DNA of 28,637 nucleotides from Actinomycetes bacterium. GTDB taxonomy: Bacteria; Actinomycetota; Actinomycetes; Propionibacteriales; Propionibacteriaceae. The translations under genes were made by a program, and so were the position numbers. Under the pieces are notes generated by a model, which was not told the DNA's origin, did not search any database, and saw nothing but the letters and a program-made list of their open reading frames with translations. The number at the start of each line of letters is the position of its first letter. Position 1 is the first letter of the stretch. The stretch is taken from assembly GCA_023443125.1 (NCBI GenBank), contig JAEZVO010000076.1, positions 1 to 28,637 of the forward strand, written 5' to 3'. Below, piece after piece: positions 14,619 to 23,543 of the stretch.

Positions 14619-16070
14619 ATGGCACTGCGCAGCCGATTGGCCGAGGCTGGATACACGGCGAATGGTGTGTTAGAGCGCATCGGTGAGCTTGGCCAAGCCG
14701 GGCTCGGACGCAACATCACGGTGCCCGCATCCCGCGAACTAGGCCCTTCCAATGACCCGCTCGCCACGCTTATCAAGCTGTTCATCTTGCAGCAGGACGT
14801 GCCGAGCCGCGATGTTGCGTTCCTGGAAGGAGAAGCCGGCGAGTACCTCACCGAGCACGACGGGTGCGTGCGGGCCACCGTCGACGTTCGGCCGTACGGT
14901 TCACCAGACGACGGCGCGTCGGGCTGGGTGGTCTCCGACCTGACACCCGGCCTTGATCTGGTGACCACGCCCACTCGCCCCGACTACGTGCTGGGCGTCT
15001 CCCCAGCATCCACCACGCTGGCGCAGATGACGATGCGCACACCGGTCCAGCGGGCGCTCGATCTCGGCACCGGCTGTGGGGTGCAGTCGTTGCACCTCGC
15101 CCAGCACGCGAAGAGCGTTGTTGCTACCGACGTCAATCCCAGAGCGCTCACCATGGCGCGCGAAAGCGCCGCGCTCACGGGGGTCAGCGTCGATATTCGG
15201 GAGGGGTCGCTGTTCTCGCCGGTTGCCGGCGAACAGTTCGACCTCATCGTCTCCAACCCGCCGTACGTGATGAGCCCGCCGTCGGAAGACAGCTCGACGC
15301 TCACCTACCGAGAGACGAATTTCACTGGCGATGGTCTGCTGCAGTCCATTCTCCGCGACGCGCCGGCGCACCTTGCTCCGGGCGGCAGCCTCCAGCTACT
15401 CACGAACTGGGCCATTTTGGAGGGTCAAGCGTGGGATGAGCGCATCCGCTCGCTGGTGATACCGCTCAACCTCGATGTGTGGGTGATCGAGCGGGAGCGC
15501 CTCGACAAGTACAGCTACATCGAGATGTGGCTCGCCGACGCCGGGCTTGCCGGTACGCCCGAGTGGCGGCCCGCGTATGAACGGTGGCTCGAATACTTTG
15601 CGGAACTGCGCATCGCGGAGGTGGGGATGGGCTGGATTCTCGTCACCGACGCGGGCAGGGCCACCCCACACATCCGCGTCGAATCCTGGCCCCACGCCGT
15701 GCAACAACCCGTGGGCCCGGTCTTCGCGCGGCATCGGGCTGCCGTCGACGCAGCCATCGCCCCCGATGAGCAGCTGCTGGCCTCACGTCCGCGGCTCGTC
15801 GACGTGCGGCAGGAAACCGTGGGGGCACCAGGTGCGGGAGACCCGGAGCACATCGTGTTCCGGCAGACCACCGGGCTGCTTCGAGGCATGACCACCGACA
15901 CCGCATTCGCCGCCGTCCTCGGAGCACTCGACGGCGACCTCACCGTGCAGCAGGTGCTCGACGCGGTAGCGCAGATCCTGGAACTGGACCCGTCGCAATT
16001 CACTGTGGATATGCTTGCAAAACTGCGCAAGGCTCTCGAAGAGCAGTACCTTGTCCCCGAAGGGAGCTGA
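14619..16070 (+). CDS. SAM-dependent methyltransferase with NPPY motif
   Basis: A 483-residue three-part protein: an N-terminal region of about 120 residues of actinobacterial type, a class I methyltransferase core with DLGTGCG (148-154), DVNPRAL (171-177) and SNPPYVMSPP (212-221), and a C-terminal region of about 200 residues. NPPY is used by enzymes that methylate amide or amino nitrogens (HemK/PrmC, RsmC and adenine methyltransferases), so the substrate may be a protein glutamine or a nucleic-acid base. The flanking domains are not those of PrmC. AAAGGGAA precedes the ATG. It is monocistronic between tad unit 2 and topA. Confidence 0.82.
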   Translation: MALRSRLAEAGYTANGVLERIGELGQAGLGRNITVPASRELGPSNDPLATLIKLFILQQDVPSRDVAFLEGEAGEYLTEHDGCVRATVDVRPYGSPDDGASGWVVSDLTPGLDLVTTPTRPDYVLGVSPASTTLAQMTMRTPVQRALDLGTGCGVQSLHLAQHAKSVVATDVNPRALTMARESAALTGVSVDIREGSLFSPVAGEQFDLIVSNPPYVMSPPSEDSSTLTYRETNFTGDGLLQSILRDAPAHLAPGGSLQLLTNWAILEGQAWDERIRSLVIPLNLDVWVIERERLDKYSYIEMWLADAGLAGTPEWRPAYERWLEYFAELRIAEVGMGWILVTDAGRATPHIRVESWPHAVQQPVGPVFARHRAAVDAAIAPDEQLLASRPRLVDVRQETVGAPGAGDPEHIVFRQTTGLLRGMTTDTAFAAVLGALDGDLTVQQVLDAVAQILELDPSQFTVDMLAKLRKALEEQYLVPEGS

Positions 16071-16101
16071 CACGCCACCCGGCATTTCACACATCGTCAG
16101 C

Positions 16102-16135
16102 TATGGTCTAGGAACCCGAACGTTGAGCAGGAAGA
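16102..16135 (+). promoter_or_regulatory. candidate topA -10 (TATGGT) and RBS
   Basis: TATGGT at 16102-16107 would give a leader of about 26 nt, with CAGGAAG (16129-16135) ahead of the ATG at 16140. No convincing -35 is visible. Confidence 0.35.
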
Positions 16136-16139
16136 ATTC

Positions 16140-18749
16140 ATGACCCCACAGCGCCTCGTGATCGTTGAGTCACCCACCAAGGCCACCAAAATCGCTGGTT
16201 TCCTCGGTAAGGAATACTCGGTCACCTCAAGTCGCGGTCACGTCCGCGACCTTCCCACCAACGCCTCCGACGTGCCTGCGAAGTACAAAGGCGAGAAGTG
16301 GGCGCGCACCGGCGTGAATGTGGATGACGACTTCACGCCCATCTACGTCGTGGGTGCGGATAAGAAGGCCACCATCAGGGAGCTTAAGGCCAAGCTCAAG
16401 GACGTCGACGAACTCCTGCTCGCCACCGATGGTGACCGCGAAGGCGAAGCGATTGCATGGCACCTGCTCGAGGAACTGAAGCCGAAGATCCCCGTGAAGC
16501 GGATGGTCTTCCACGAGATCACCAAGCAGGCCATCCAAGAGGCGGTAGAACATCCGCGTGAGCTCGACGTCAGCCTCGTGGACGCGCAGGAGACTCGGCG
16601 CATTCTGGACCGCCTCTACGGCTACGAGGTCTCCCCGGTGCTGTGGAAGAAGGTCATGCCGAAGCTCTCCGCCGGTCGCGTGCAGTCGGTGGCCACCCGG
16701 CTCATCGTCGATCGGGAACGCGAGCGCATCGCGTTCGTGCCCGCCGCGTACTGGGACCTCGACCTCACGCTGGATGCCGGCGAGAACCGCGACCCGCGCA
16801 CCTTCCCCGGCCGACTCGTGTCTGTAGACGGGCAGAAGGTGGCCCAGGGCAGAGACTTCGACGCCGAAGGCCAGACGAAAGACCCCTACGTGATGGTGCT
16901 CGACGAGCCCAGCGCCACCAAGCTTGCCGACGGCCTGCGCGACGCGGACATCGTCGTGACAGCCGTCGAAGCGAAGCCGTACAGCCGCCGCCCGTACGAG
17001 CCGTTCCGCACCACGACGCTGCAGCAGGAAGCGGGCCGTAAGCTGCACTTCACCTCGCAGCGCACGATGTCGGTTGCTCAAGATCTGTATGAGCAGGGCT
17101 TCATCACGTACATGCGTACCGATTCGGTGACGCTCTCCAACCAGGCCATCAAGGCTGCGCGAGGCGCCGTCGCTGGGTTGTTCGGCGAGAAGTTCCTCTC
17201 CCCGAAGCCGCGCGTGTACGCGTCGAAGGTAAAGAACGCGCAGGAAGCACACGAGGCCATCCGCCCAGCCGGTGACGAGTTCGTGCACCCCGACAAAGCC
17301 GGCCTGAACGGCGACCACTACCGCCTCTACCAGCTCATCTGGATGCGCACGGTCGCTTCCCAGATGGCCGACGCGGTGGGGGAACAGATGTCGCTGTCGT
17401 TCCAAGCCACCGTCGACGGCCAAGAACTGGAACTCGCCGCGTCTGGTCGCACCATCACGTTCCCCGGCTTCCTCAAGGCGTACGTGGTGAGTGTCGACGA
17501 AGGCGCCGCCGACGATCAGCAGTCGCGTCTTCCGGAACTGGCCGAGGGCGACGAGCTTGCCGCCTACACCGTCGCCGCCTCGGGGCACCAGACGAAACCC
17601 CCCGCCCGGTACACCGAGCCGTCGCTCGTCGCGAAGCTCGAAGAGCTGGAGATCGGCCGCCCCTCTACCTACGCGTCGATCATTCGCACCATCACCGCGC
17701 GCGACTACGTGTTCAAGAAGGGTTCGGCGCTGGTGCCCACGTGGCTCGCGTTCGCGGTGACGAGGCTGCTCGAGGAGCACTTCTCGGAGCTCATCGACTA
17801 CGACTTCACCGCGCACCTCGAAGACCAGCTCGACGAGATCGCGTCGGGCAGGGCGAAGCGCCTTGCCGTACTCAATGACTTCTACTTCGGCCCTGAGGGT
17901 GACACCGCGCAGGGACTGCAGACCCTCGTGACGGAGCTGGGGGACATCGACGCCAAAGCGCTGTCCACCTTCCCACTCGGCGATTCCGGCATCGACGTGC
18001 GCGTCGGACGCTACGGCACCTACGTCGAAGCGGAGGGCGGCAAGAAGCGAGCCAACGTGCCGGAAGACCTACCTCCGGATCAGCTCACCGTCGAAGCGGC
18101 AGAGGAGTTTCTCAGTCAGCCGCTCGACGAGCAGCGAGAGCTCGGCATCGACGAAGCGACGGGGCTGACCATCGTCGCGAAGAACGGGCGCTTCGGGCCC
18201 TACGTCACCGAGGTGCTGCCCGAGGACGCTCCGAAGTCGAAGAAGCCGCGCACCGGATCGCTGTTCAAATCGATGTCGCTGGAGACGGTCACCCTCGACC
18301 AGGCCCTCCAGCTGCTCAGCCTGCCGCGCGTCGTCGGAACAACCGAGGACGGCACAGACATCACGGCGCAGAACGGGCGCTACGGCCCATACCTGAAGAA
18401 GGGTACGGATTCTCGTTCGCTCACGAGCGAGGACGAGATATTCAGCATCACCATGGAGCAGGCGGAAGCCATCTACGCCCAGCCCAAACAGCGCGGCCGG
18501 GCGGCCGCCAAGCCGCCGCTGCTTGAGCTGGGTGAAGACCCGTCCAACGGCAAACCCGTCGTGGTGAAAGATGGGCGCTACGGCCCGTATATCACCGACG
18601 GCGAGACCAACGTGACGGTGCCGCGAGGGGAAGACCCCGCCACCCTCACCGCCTCTCGCGCCTTCGAACTGCTAGCGGAGAAGCGAGCCAAGGGTCCGGC
18701 CCCCAAGCGCAAGACCACGAGGCGTACGACAACGAAAAAGAAGTCCTGA
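16140..18749 (+). CDS. topA: DNA topoisomerase I
   Basis: An 869-residue type IA topoisomerase that relaxes negative supercoils. The Toprim domain has RLVIVESPTKA (Glu10) and DGDRE (97-101). The catalytic tyrosine is Tyr324 in ITYMRTDS, and GRPSTYASI follows further on. In place of zinc fingers the C-terminus has three actinobacterial repeats marked by NGRFGPYV, NGRYGPYL and DGRYGPYI, then a basic lysine/arginine tail, as in mycobacterial TopA. Its stop overlaps the start of the next gene by one base, so it heads an operon with the CYTH/CHAD-like gene and tmk. Confidence 0.97.
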   Translation: MTPQRLVIVESPTKATKIAGFLGKEYSVTSSRGHVRDLPTNASDVPAKYKGEKWARTGVNVDDDFTPIYVVGADKKATIRELKAKLKDVDELLLATDGDREGEAIAWHLLEELKPKIPVKRMVFHEITKQAIQEAVEHPRELDVSLVDAQETRRILDRLYGYEVSPVLWKKVMPKLSAGRVQSVATRLIVDRERERIAFVPAAYWDLDLTLDAGENRDPRTFPGRLVSVDGQKVAQGRDFDAEGQTKDPYVMVLDEPSATKLADGLRDADIVVTAVEAKPYSRRPYEPFRTTTLQQEAGRKLHFTSQRTMSVAQDLYEQGFITYMRTDSVTLSNQAIKAARGAVAGLFGEKFLSPKPRVYASKVKNAQEAHEAIRPAGDEFVHPDKAGLNGDHYRLYQLIWMRTVASQMADAVGEQMSLSFQATVDGQELELAASGRTITFPGFLKAYVVSVDEGAADDQQSRLPELAEGDELAAYTVAASGHQTKPPARYTEPSLVAKLEELEIGRPSTYASIIRTITARDYVFKKGSALVPTWLAFAVTRLLEEHFSELIDYDFTAHLEDQLDEIASGRAKRLAVLNDFYFGPEGDTAQGLQTLVTELGDIDAKALSTFPLGDSGIDVRVGRYGTYVEAEGGKKRANVPEDLPPDQLTVEAAEEFLSQPLDEQRELGIDEATGLTIVAKNGRFGPYVTEVLPEDAPKSKKPRTGSLFKSMSLETVTLDQALQLLSLPRVVGTTEDGTDITAQNGRYGPYLKKGTDSRSLTSEDEIFSITMEQAEAIYAQPKQRGRAAAKPPLLELGEDPSNGKPVVVKDGRYGPYITDGETNVTVPRGEDPATLTASRAFELLAEKRAKGPAPKRKTTRRTTTKKKS

Positions 18750-20092
18750 TGGCCAAGCAGAAGGCGTTGCGGTTCCGAGTGCCGGTTGAGGCCCCGGCTC
18801 CGTCGCTAGTGTCGACCTCAGCGGGCTTTACCCGCCTGCTTGCGCGCCCCGCGCAGAGCCATCGCATGGAAGTTACCGTCCTCGACTCCCACGACGCTCG
18901 CCTGCTCCGCGCAGGCGTCGTCGTGGCGCGCCGTCGCCGCAACGACGAGCCAGGGGAGTGGTACGTGGCTGCGCCCGACTGGCCGGGGCTTCCCGACGAG
19001 GCAAGCTACGCGCTCGACGGCTCCGGCGAATTACCACGTGAGGTACGTCGCCAAGTTACTTGGTTCCTGCGTAAGGAGCCGCTCAAGGCCTTCGCCACGA
19101 TGGTCTGCGACCGCAGTGAGTACATGTTGCGCGGTGACGATGATGACCTCGTCGCCATCCGAGACGACACCATCCATATCATTCGGGACAACGTCGAGCT
19201 GTCCGAAACCCGCGAGATCACGATGACTCCGCAGGTGAAACTCGATGGCCAGCAGCGTGATTTCATCCTCTCCGCGCTCGAAGCGATCGATGCGAGCCCC
19301 CTCGGTGCTGCGCCGACGCTGCAGCAACGCATCGGCCCGCCGGCCACCGGGCTCACGAGCTTCCGGCCGCCGGAAGGGATCGACCGGGACATGAACTTGG
19401 AGCAGTTCGTCTCCGAGGTGCTGCTCGCTCACCTGTACACGCTCGTCATCGCGGAATTGGAACAGAACCCCGAGCGTGAGCGCGTTGAAGTTGAGCAGCT
19501 GTTGCTCGATCTTCGAGGGCTCGCCCCGGTGCTCGAACCAGCCTGGCGTGATGAGCTTGAAACCGACCTGCGGGCGCTGTCCTCGTCGGATACCGGCAGC
19601 CGCGACGACCTCCTGCTGGGCGTCATCGACGCACTCGTGGGCGCTGTGCGCGCGCCGAAGCTCGGCAACCTGTCGACGGAGAACGCACGCGTGGCGCTCA
19701 GTAGCCGCCTGGAACAGGCGCTCATGATCCTCTTTGATCGATGCCGCGCGCTCGAACTCGATGGTCCCGACGACGCGTGGGGAGCAGCGTTGAGGTCGGC
19801 GCTGCAGCTGCATGCGACCAACCTCCTGCTCGAGCCGCTGTTCGGCAAACCCGCGCGCAAGCTCGATCGTGAACTCGACGAAGTGATCGAACTCCTGCGC
19901 TCATCAGTGAACCCGCCCGACGGTATCGAGGTCACTGGCATGTCGCCCGAGGAAGCATTCCAGCTGGGCCGAGACGTGGAGCACGCGCAATGGAACGTGG
20001 CGCGGGCTCGCCGCACGTTGATCGACACGTGGCCCGAGCACGTCGCAAAGGGAAGAAAGGCGCTGAAGAAGATGCGAAAGAAGTTGCGGTGA
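18749..20092 (+). CDS. uncharacterised protein, possible degenerate CYTH/CHAD-like
   Basis: A 447-residue soluble protein with no family I can name with certainty. The N-terminal 180 residues resemble a CYTH (triphosphate tunnel) domain: DSHDARLLRAGVVVARRRR looks like the 'DT-x-x-x-L-L-x-G-x-x-L-R-x-R' strand pair, and DDTIHIIRD...SETREITMT like the later 'D-x-V...R-E-I-E' strands. However, the first ExExK metal motif is absent (KALRFRVP). The C-terminal helical region (about 215-447) could be a CHAD-like bundle lacking its conserved His/Arg residues, and it ends in a basic tail. If correct, it is probably a non-catalytic phosphate- or polyphosphate-binding relative. It is coupled to topA (TGATG) and tmk (GTGA). 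Confidence 0.6.
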   Translation: MAKQKALRFRVPVEAPAPSLVSTSAGFTRLLARPAQSHRMEVTVLDSHDARLLRAGVVVARRRRNDEPGEWYVAAPDWPGLPDEASYALDGSGELPREVRRQVTWFLRKEPLKAFATMVCDRSEYMLRGDDDDLVAIRDDTIHIIRDNVELSETREITMTPQVKLDGQQRDFILSALEAIDASPLGAAPTLQQRIGPPATGLTSFRPPEGIDRDMNLEQFVSEVLLAHLYTLVIAELEQNPERERVEVEQLLLDLRGLAPVLEPAWRDELETDLRALSSSDTGSRDDLLLGVIDALVGAVRAPKLGNLSTENARVALSSRLEQALMILFDRCRALELDGPDDAWGAALRSALQLHATNLLLEPLFGKPARKLDRELDEVIELLRSSVNPPDGIEVTGMSPEEAFQLGRDVEHAQWNVARARRTLIDTWPEHVAKGRKALKKMRKKLR

Positions 20093-20709
20093 CAGGGCTC
20101 TTCATCGCATTCGAGGGCGGCGACAGCGTCGGCAAATCCACCCAGGTCGAATACCTTGCGGCCCACCTGGCGGGGCTCGACGTGGACCGGGTGGTGACGC
20201 GCCAACCCGGCGGTACGCAACTGGGCGCTACGCTCCGACGCTTGCTGCTCGATCCGGCGACAGGCGACGTCGATGCCAGGGCGGAAGCGCTCACCTACGC
20301 CGCCGATAAGGCGCAGCATGTGTACGAACTCATTGCTCCCGCGCTGGCGAGTGGGAAAGTGGTCATCACCGACCGCTACGTCGATTCGATGATCGCCTAC
20401 CAGGGGGCGGGCAGGGCGCTGAACCTCGAGGAGGTGTCCCGCATTGCTTGGTGGGCGGTCGGTGGACTCCGTCCGCATTTGACGATCCTCCTCGACGCCG
20501 ACCCCGCCGACGCCGTGCACCGCATTGCGACGAAGGACCGACTCGAAGACGCCGGCGCGGAGTTCCATCGTCGCGCCCGGCAGCACTTCCTCGACCTCGC
20601 CGCGCAACGCCCCGACGAGTACCTCGTCCTGCACGCGCGGGCTCCTCGGGATGAGATTGCAGGACGCGTTGCGGACGCCGTTGACGCGTTGCTCGCCCGA
20701 CGCAACTGA
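20089..20709 (+). CDS. tmk: thymidylate kinase
   Basis: A 206-residue dTMP kinase making dTDP for DNA synthesis. The P-loop is FEGGDSVGKSTQ (8-19); the usual GGDGAGKST is GGDSVGKST here. The DR-x motif is ITDRYVDSMIAYQGAGR and EALTYAADKAQH is the adenine/base-binding helix. The GTG start at 20089 overlaps the previous stop (GTGA) and puts the P-loop at the usual distance from the N-terminus; the longer in-frame form from 19990 is unlikely. The neighbourhood with topA and holB is common in actinobacteria. Confidence 0.93.
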   Translation: MTGLFIAFEGGDSVGKSTQVEYLAAHLAGLDVDRVVTRQPGGTQLGATLRRLLLDPATGDVDARAEALTYAADKAQHVYELIAPALASGKVVITDRYVDSMIAYQGAGRALNLEEVSRIAWWAVGGLRPHLTILLDADPADAVHRIATKDRLEDAGAEFHRRARQHFLDLAAQRPDEYLVLHARAPRDEIAGRVADAVDALLARRN

Positions 20710-20740
20710 GCTGTCAGTGCGGCGTGGCAGGATGTGAAGC

Positions 20741-21883
20741 ATGGCGGACGTATACAGCGAGCTGATCGGGCAGGAGCGCGTGGTGGCGACGTTGCGCCGC
20801 GCGGTCTCCGGTGCTCGGCACGCCATGACGCACGCCTGGCTGTTCGTCGGTCCTCCAGGTAGTGGCAGGTCGAATGCGGCCAAAGCCTTCGCTGCGGCGC
20901 TGCAGTGCCCGCGAGGGGGCTGCGGGGAGTGTGAAGAGTGCCGCACGGCGCTCAGCGGCGCCCATCCCGACGTCACCCTGGTGCGCACCGAACAGCTCTC
21001 CATCGGGGTGAACGAGACGCGCGAGCTGGTCTTTCGCGCCAACGTGTCCCCAGTGAAGGGGCTGTACCAGATCGTTGTTGTGGAAGACGCCGATCGCGTC
21101 ACCGAACGCGCTGCCGATGCCCTGCTCAAAGGGCTTGAAGAGCCTGCGCCGCGCACGGTGTGGCTGCTGTGCGCACCCAGCCCCGACGACGTCATCATCA
21201 CCATCCGCTCGCGGTGCCGCACGGTGAAGCTCGCAACGCCTTCCGACGATGCCGTCGCGCAGTTGCTGGTGGAGCGCGACGGCATCGACCCAGCGCTGGC
21301 TGCCCATGCTGCGCGTGCGGCGCAGGGGCACGTCGGGAGGGCTCGTGGGCTCGCCCGTTCTGAAGACGCCCGCATCCGTCGACACGAGGTGCTCACCATC
21401 CCAGCCAAGCTGCAGTCCGTCACCGACTGCCTAGTGGCCGCGGAGAATCTCGTCGCGAATGCCACTGCCGATGCCGAAGAAATCTGCGCGCCACTCGACG
21501 AGAAAGAGATGGCCGCGCTGAAGGAATCGCTGGGCGTGGGCGGCAAGGGCACGCGCAAACCGCGGAACGCGCAGGCCGCAGTTCGAGAGCTCGAAGATGA
21601 GCACAAAACTCGTCGCAAGCGCATCGTCCGAGATTCCCTGGACCGCGTGCTCACCGAGTTCACCGCGCTGTATCGCGACGTGCTGACGGTGCAAACCAGC
21701 GCCGGGGCGCCGCTGATTAACGCTGACATCGCCGACATCGTCGAGCAGCTCGCACGGCGCTCGTCCGCAGACCGCACCGTGCGTGTACTCGACCACATTC
21801 TCGCCACGCGCACCCGGCTAGAGGGCAACGTCGCACCCCAACTCGCATTCGAAGCGCTATTGGTGGGCATCCTTCGCAGCTAG
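20741..21883 (+). CDS. holB: DNA polymerase III delta' subunit
   Basis: A 380-residue clamp-loader subunit. GPPGSGRS (37-44) replaces the Walker A lysine by arginine, in keeping with the non-hydrolysing role of delta'. The zinc module is Cys56, Cys61, Cys64 and Cys67. ADALLKGLEEP and the TIRSRCR arginine-finger-type segment are typical. After about residue 200 the helical collar region contains an Arg/Lys-rich linker (about 265-300). It starts 31 bp after tmk; CAGGAT ends seven bases before the ATG, so it may also have its own leaderless promoter. It corresponds to Rv3644c. Confidence 0.92.
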   Translation: MADVYSELIGQERVVATLRRAVSGARHAMTHAWLFVGPPGSGRSNAAKAFAAALQCPRGGCGECEECRTALSGAHPDVTLVRTEQLSIGVNETRELVFRANVSPVKGLYQIVVVEDADRVTERAADALLKGLEEPAPRTVWLLCAPSPDDVIITIRSRCRTVKLATPSDDAVAQLLVERDGIDPALAAHAARAAQGHVGRARGLARSEDARIRRHEVLTIPAKLQSVTDCLVAAENLVANATADAEEICAPLDEKEMAALKESLGVGGKGTRKPRNAQAAVRELEDEHKTRRKRIVRDSLDRVLTEFTALYRDVLTVQTSAGAPLINADIADIVEQLARRSSADRTVRVLDHILATRTRLEGNVAPQLAFEALLVGILRS

Positions 21884-21972
21884 TGTTTTGGCGCGCGTGT
21901 CAGGCTCCGTAACTCGCGGTTTGGCTGAAACAATGGGCGGGAAGAACATCTAGGCAACGAGCGAGGTCAGCA

Positions 21973-23517
21973 ATGTCGACCAACAACTCCAACGACTGGG
22001 TTCGGGAAGGCACCCCCCGTGAGGACTGGGATGCCGATACCGACTACGGCGTCGAAGTCGACCCTGCAGAATGGGACGACTACGCACAGGAGCAGGCTGT
22101 GCCCGTGCGTACGCCGGAGGCCGCGCGCGACTACGTGCCGCCGACGCAGCAGGAACCGCAGACCGAGCTGCAGGAGCCCGTCGAGCAGGTGCAGGTAGCA
22201 GGCGAGGAAGTATCCGACGCCCCGCAGCCTGATGCCGCGACGCCTACCGTTGACGAATCTCCCGAGAACGAAGCTCAGCCAGTGGTGGTACAGCCTGAGC
22301 CTCACGCGGAGCGCGACGATGTGTCCCCGGTTGAGGAGCCCGTGGCTGAAGATCGCCCCATGGCAGAACACCCTGCCGAGGAGAGCCCCACTGAAGCGAG
22401 CCCGGTAGAACACAGCCCGGTCGACGAAGCCCCGGAGGGCACTTCTCCCGTCGATGAGTTCCAAGGCAGCTACGAGACCGCCGACGACGAACACACGACG
22501 GTGCGTCCGCGCCCGATCGTGCCGGAAACGGCTGCCGAGCAGCCTGAGAGCATCACCGACGCCGTAGAGCCTCGTCCCGCCGACGAGGATCCCCAAGCTA
22601 CGGCTGTGTACGACGTCGTCGATCGCGACGAGGCCCAGCCCGAGGATGCAACGCCCCTCGAGAGCGATGCACAGCCTGAGCCTGAACCGGAACCCCGCGA
22701 CGACCACGCTGAGGGCGACGCCGCCGCTGCGGCTGCGCCGCTGGCAGCAGGTGCCGTAGCCACTGATTCTGCCGACAACGGCGGGCACGATGGTGGCGAG
22801 TACGCGTCGCTCTACCGCGAGGAAGACCAGAAGCTCGAGCCCGAGTCCGCCGTCGAGCCCGAACCAGAAGCTGAAACCACGCAGGCCTTCACCCCTCCGG
22901 TGGATGACAACACGCAGGTGCTCGATAACGAGCGCTTGGCCGCAGAAGAAGCCGAAGAGCGCGAGCGCCAGGCTCGGCTCCAGGAACAGCGGGATGCCCG
23001 CGACGCCCGTCTCGGCGTCGTGGCGAGCTCGCAGGATGCCGGTGTTCGTGTGGTGACCAAGCCCGTGAAGCGCCAGGCCGACAAGTTCTTTGGCGCATTC
23101 TCGCTGTTCGTGCTGCGCGGTGTGCTCGCAGCCATTCTCGGCGTGCTGGCCTACCAGGTGCTCCAGGACGTCACCCGCACCGAAGAGTTCATCGCGAACA
23201 CGGTCGTGCCTGAGCCGCGACTCGTCGCCTGGATCCTGGGCTACGGCCTCGCGGTACTGGCTGCGCTCCTGCTCATCGGTTTGGGCGCGCGGTTCTTCAG
23301 CGTGCTGCTCGTGCTCATCTCGGGAGCCTCGCTGGCGCTGTTCCGCTGGGGTGCGTTCAGCATCTTCATGGATGGCCGCGAAAGTTTCCTCGGCGACCGC
23401 ACGCTGCTGACGCTGGCCGCGGCGCTCATCATCGTCGCGTTTGGTGCCGGACGCTGGTCGATCGACGGTGCCATCTACTCCGCGAGGCAGAAATCGAAGG
23501 AAACGATCGACGGATAA
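21973..23517 (+). CDS. acidic low-complexity protein with C-terminal DoxX-like membrane domain
   Basis: A 514-residue protein in two parts. Residues 1 to about 315 are acidic and low complexity (repeated Pro-Glu, Glu-Pro-Val, QPEPEPEP), probably disordered and cytoplasmic. A charged coiled region (EEAEERERQARLQEQRDARDARL) then leads to four membrane segments (about 376-398, 415-437, 441-463 and 475-493). The segment order, the loop VVPEPRLVAWILGYGLAV and the end FGAGRWSIDG recall DoxX-family proteins. The function is unknown. ATG 21973 is the first Met; TAGGCA at 21951-21956 is a possible -10. The hydrolase gene starts 27 bp after its stop. Confidence 0.78.
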   Translation: MSTNNSNDWVREGTPREDWDADTDYGVEVDPAEWDDYAQEQAVPVRTPEAARDYVPPTQQEPQTELQEPVEQVQVAGEEVSDAPQPDAATPTVDESPENEAQPVVVQPEPHAERDDVSPVEEPVAEDRPMAEHPAEESPTEASPVEHSPVDEAPEGTSPVDEFQGSYETADDEHTTVRPRPIVPETAAEQPESITDAVEPRPADEDPQATAVYDVVDRDEAQPEDATPLESDAQPEPEPEPRDDHAEGDAAAAAAPLAAGAVATDSADNGGHDGGEYASLYREEDQKLEPESAVEPEPEAETTQAFTPPVDDNTQVLDNERLAAEEAEERERQARLQEQRDARDARLGVVASSQDAGVRVVTKPVKRQADKFFGAFSLFVLRGVLAAILGVLAYQVLQDVTRTEEFIANTVVPEPRLVAWILGYGLAVLAALLLIGLGARFFSVLLVLISGASLALFRWGAFSIFMDGRESFLGDRTLLTLAAALIIVAFGAGRWSIDGAIYSARQKSKETIDG

Positions 23518-23531
23518 TTGCACCAGCCCTA

Positions 23532-23537
23532 TAGGCT
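23532..23537 (+). promoter_or_regulatory. candidate -10 (TAGGCT, within TATAGGCT) for a leaderless hydrolase transcript
   Basis: TAGGCT ends six bases before the ATG at 23544 and no ribosome site is present. Read instead as TATAGG (23530-23535), the hexamer still gives a start at the ATG. Confidence 0.55.
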
Positions 23538-23543
23538 GACCGC

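Noticed and set aside
16227..17816. Long minus-strand open frame inside topA, and similar frames at 1732-3522 and 21967-23553
   Set aside because: Antisense to clear genes, with His/Arg/Val-rich low-information translations and no recognisable domain or start signal.
19429..21870. Very long open frame on the minus strand opposite the CYTH/CHAD-like, tmk and holB genes
   Set aside because: It is a shadow of GC-rich codon usage: Ser/Arg/Ala-rich translation with no motif, lying across three well-supported plus-strand genes.
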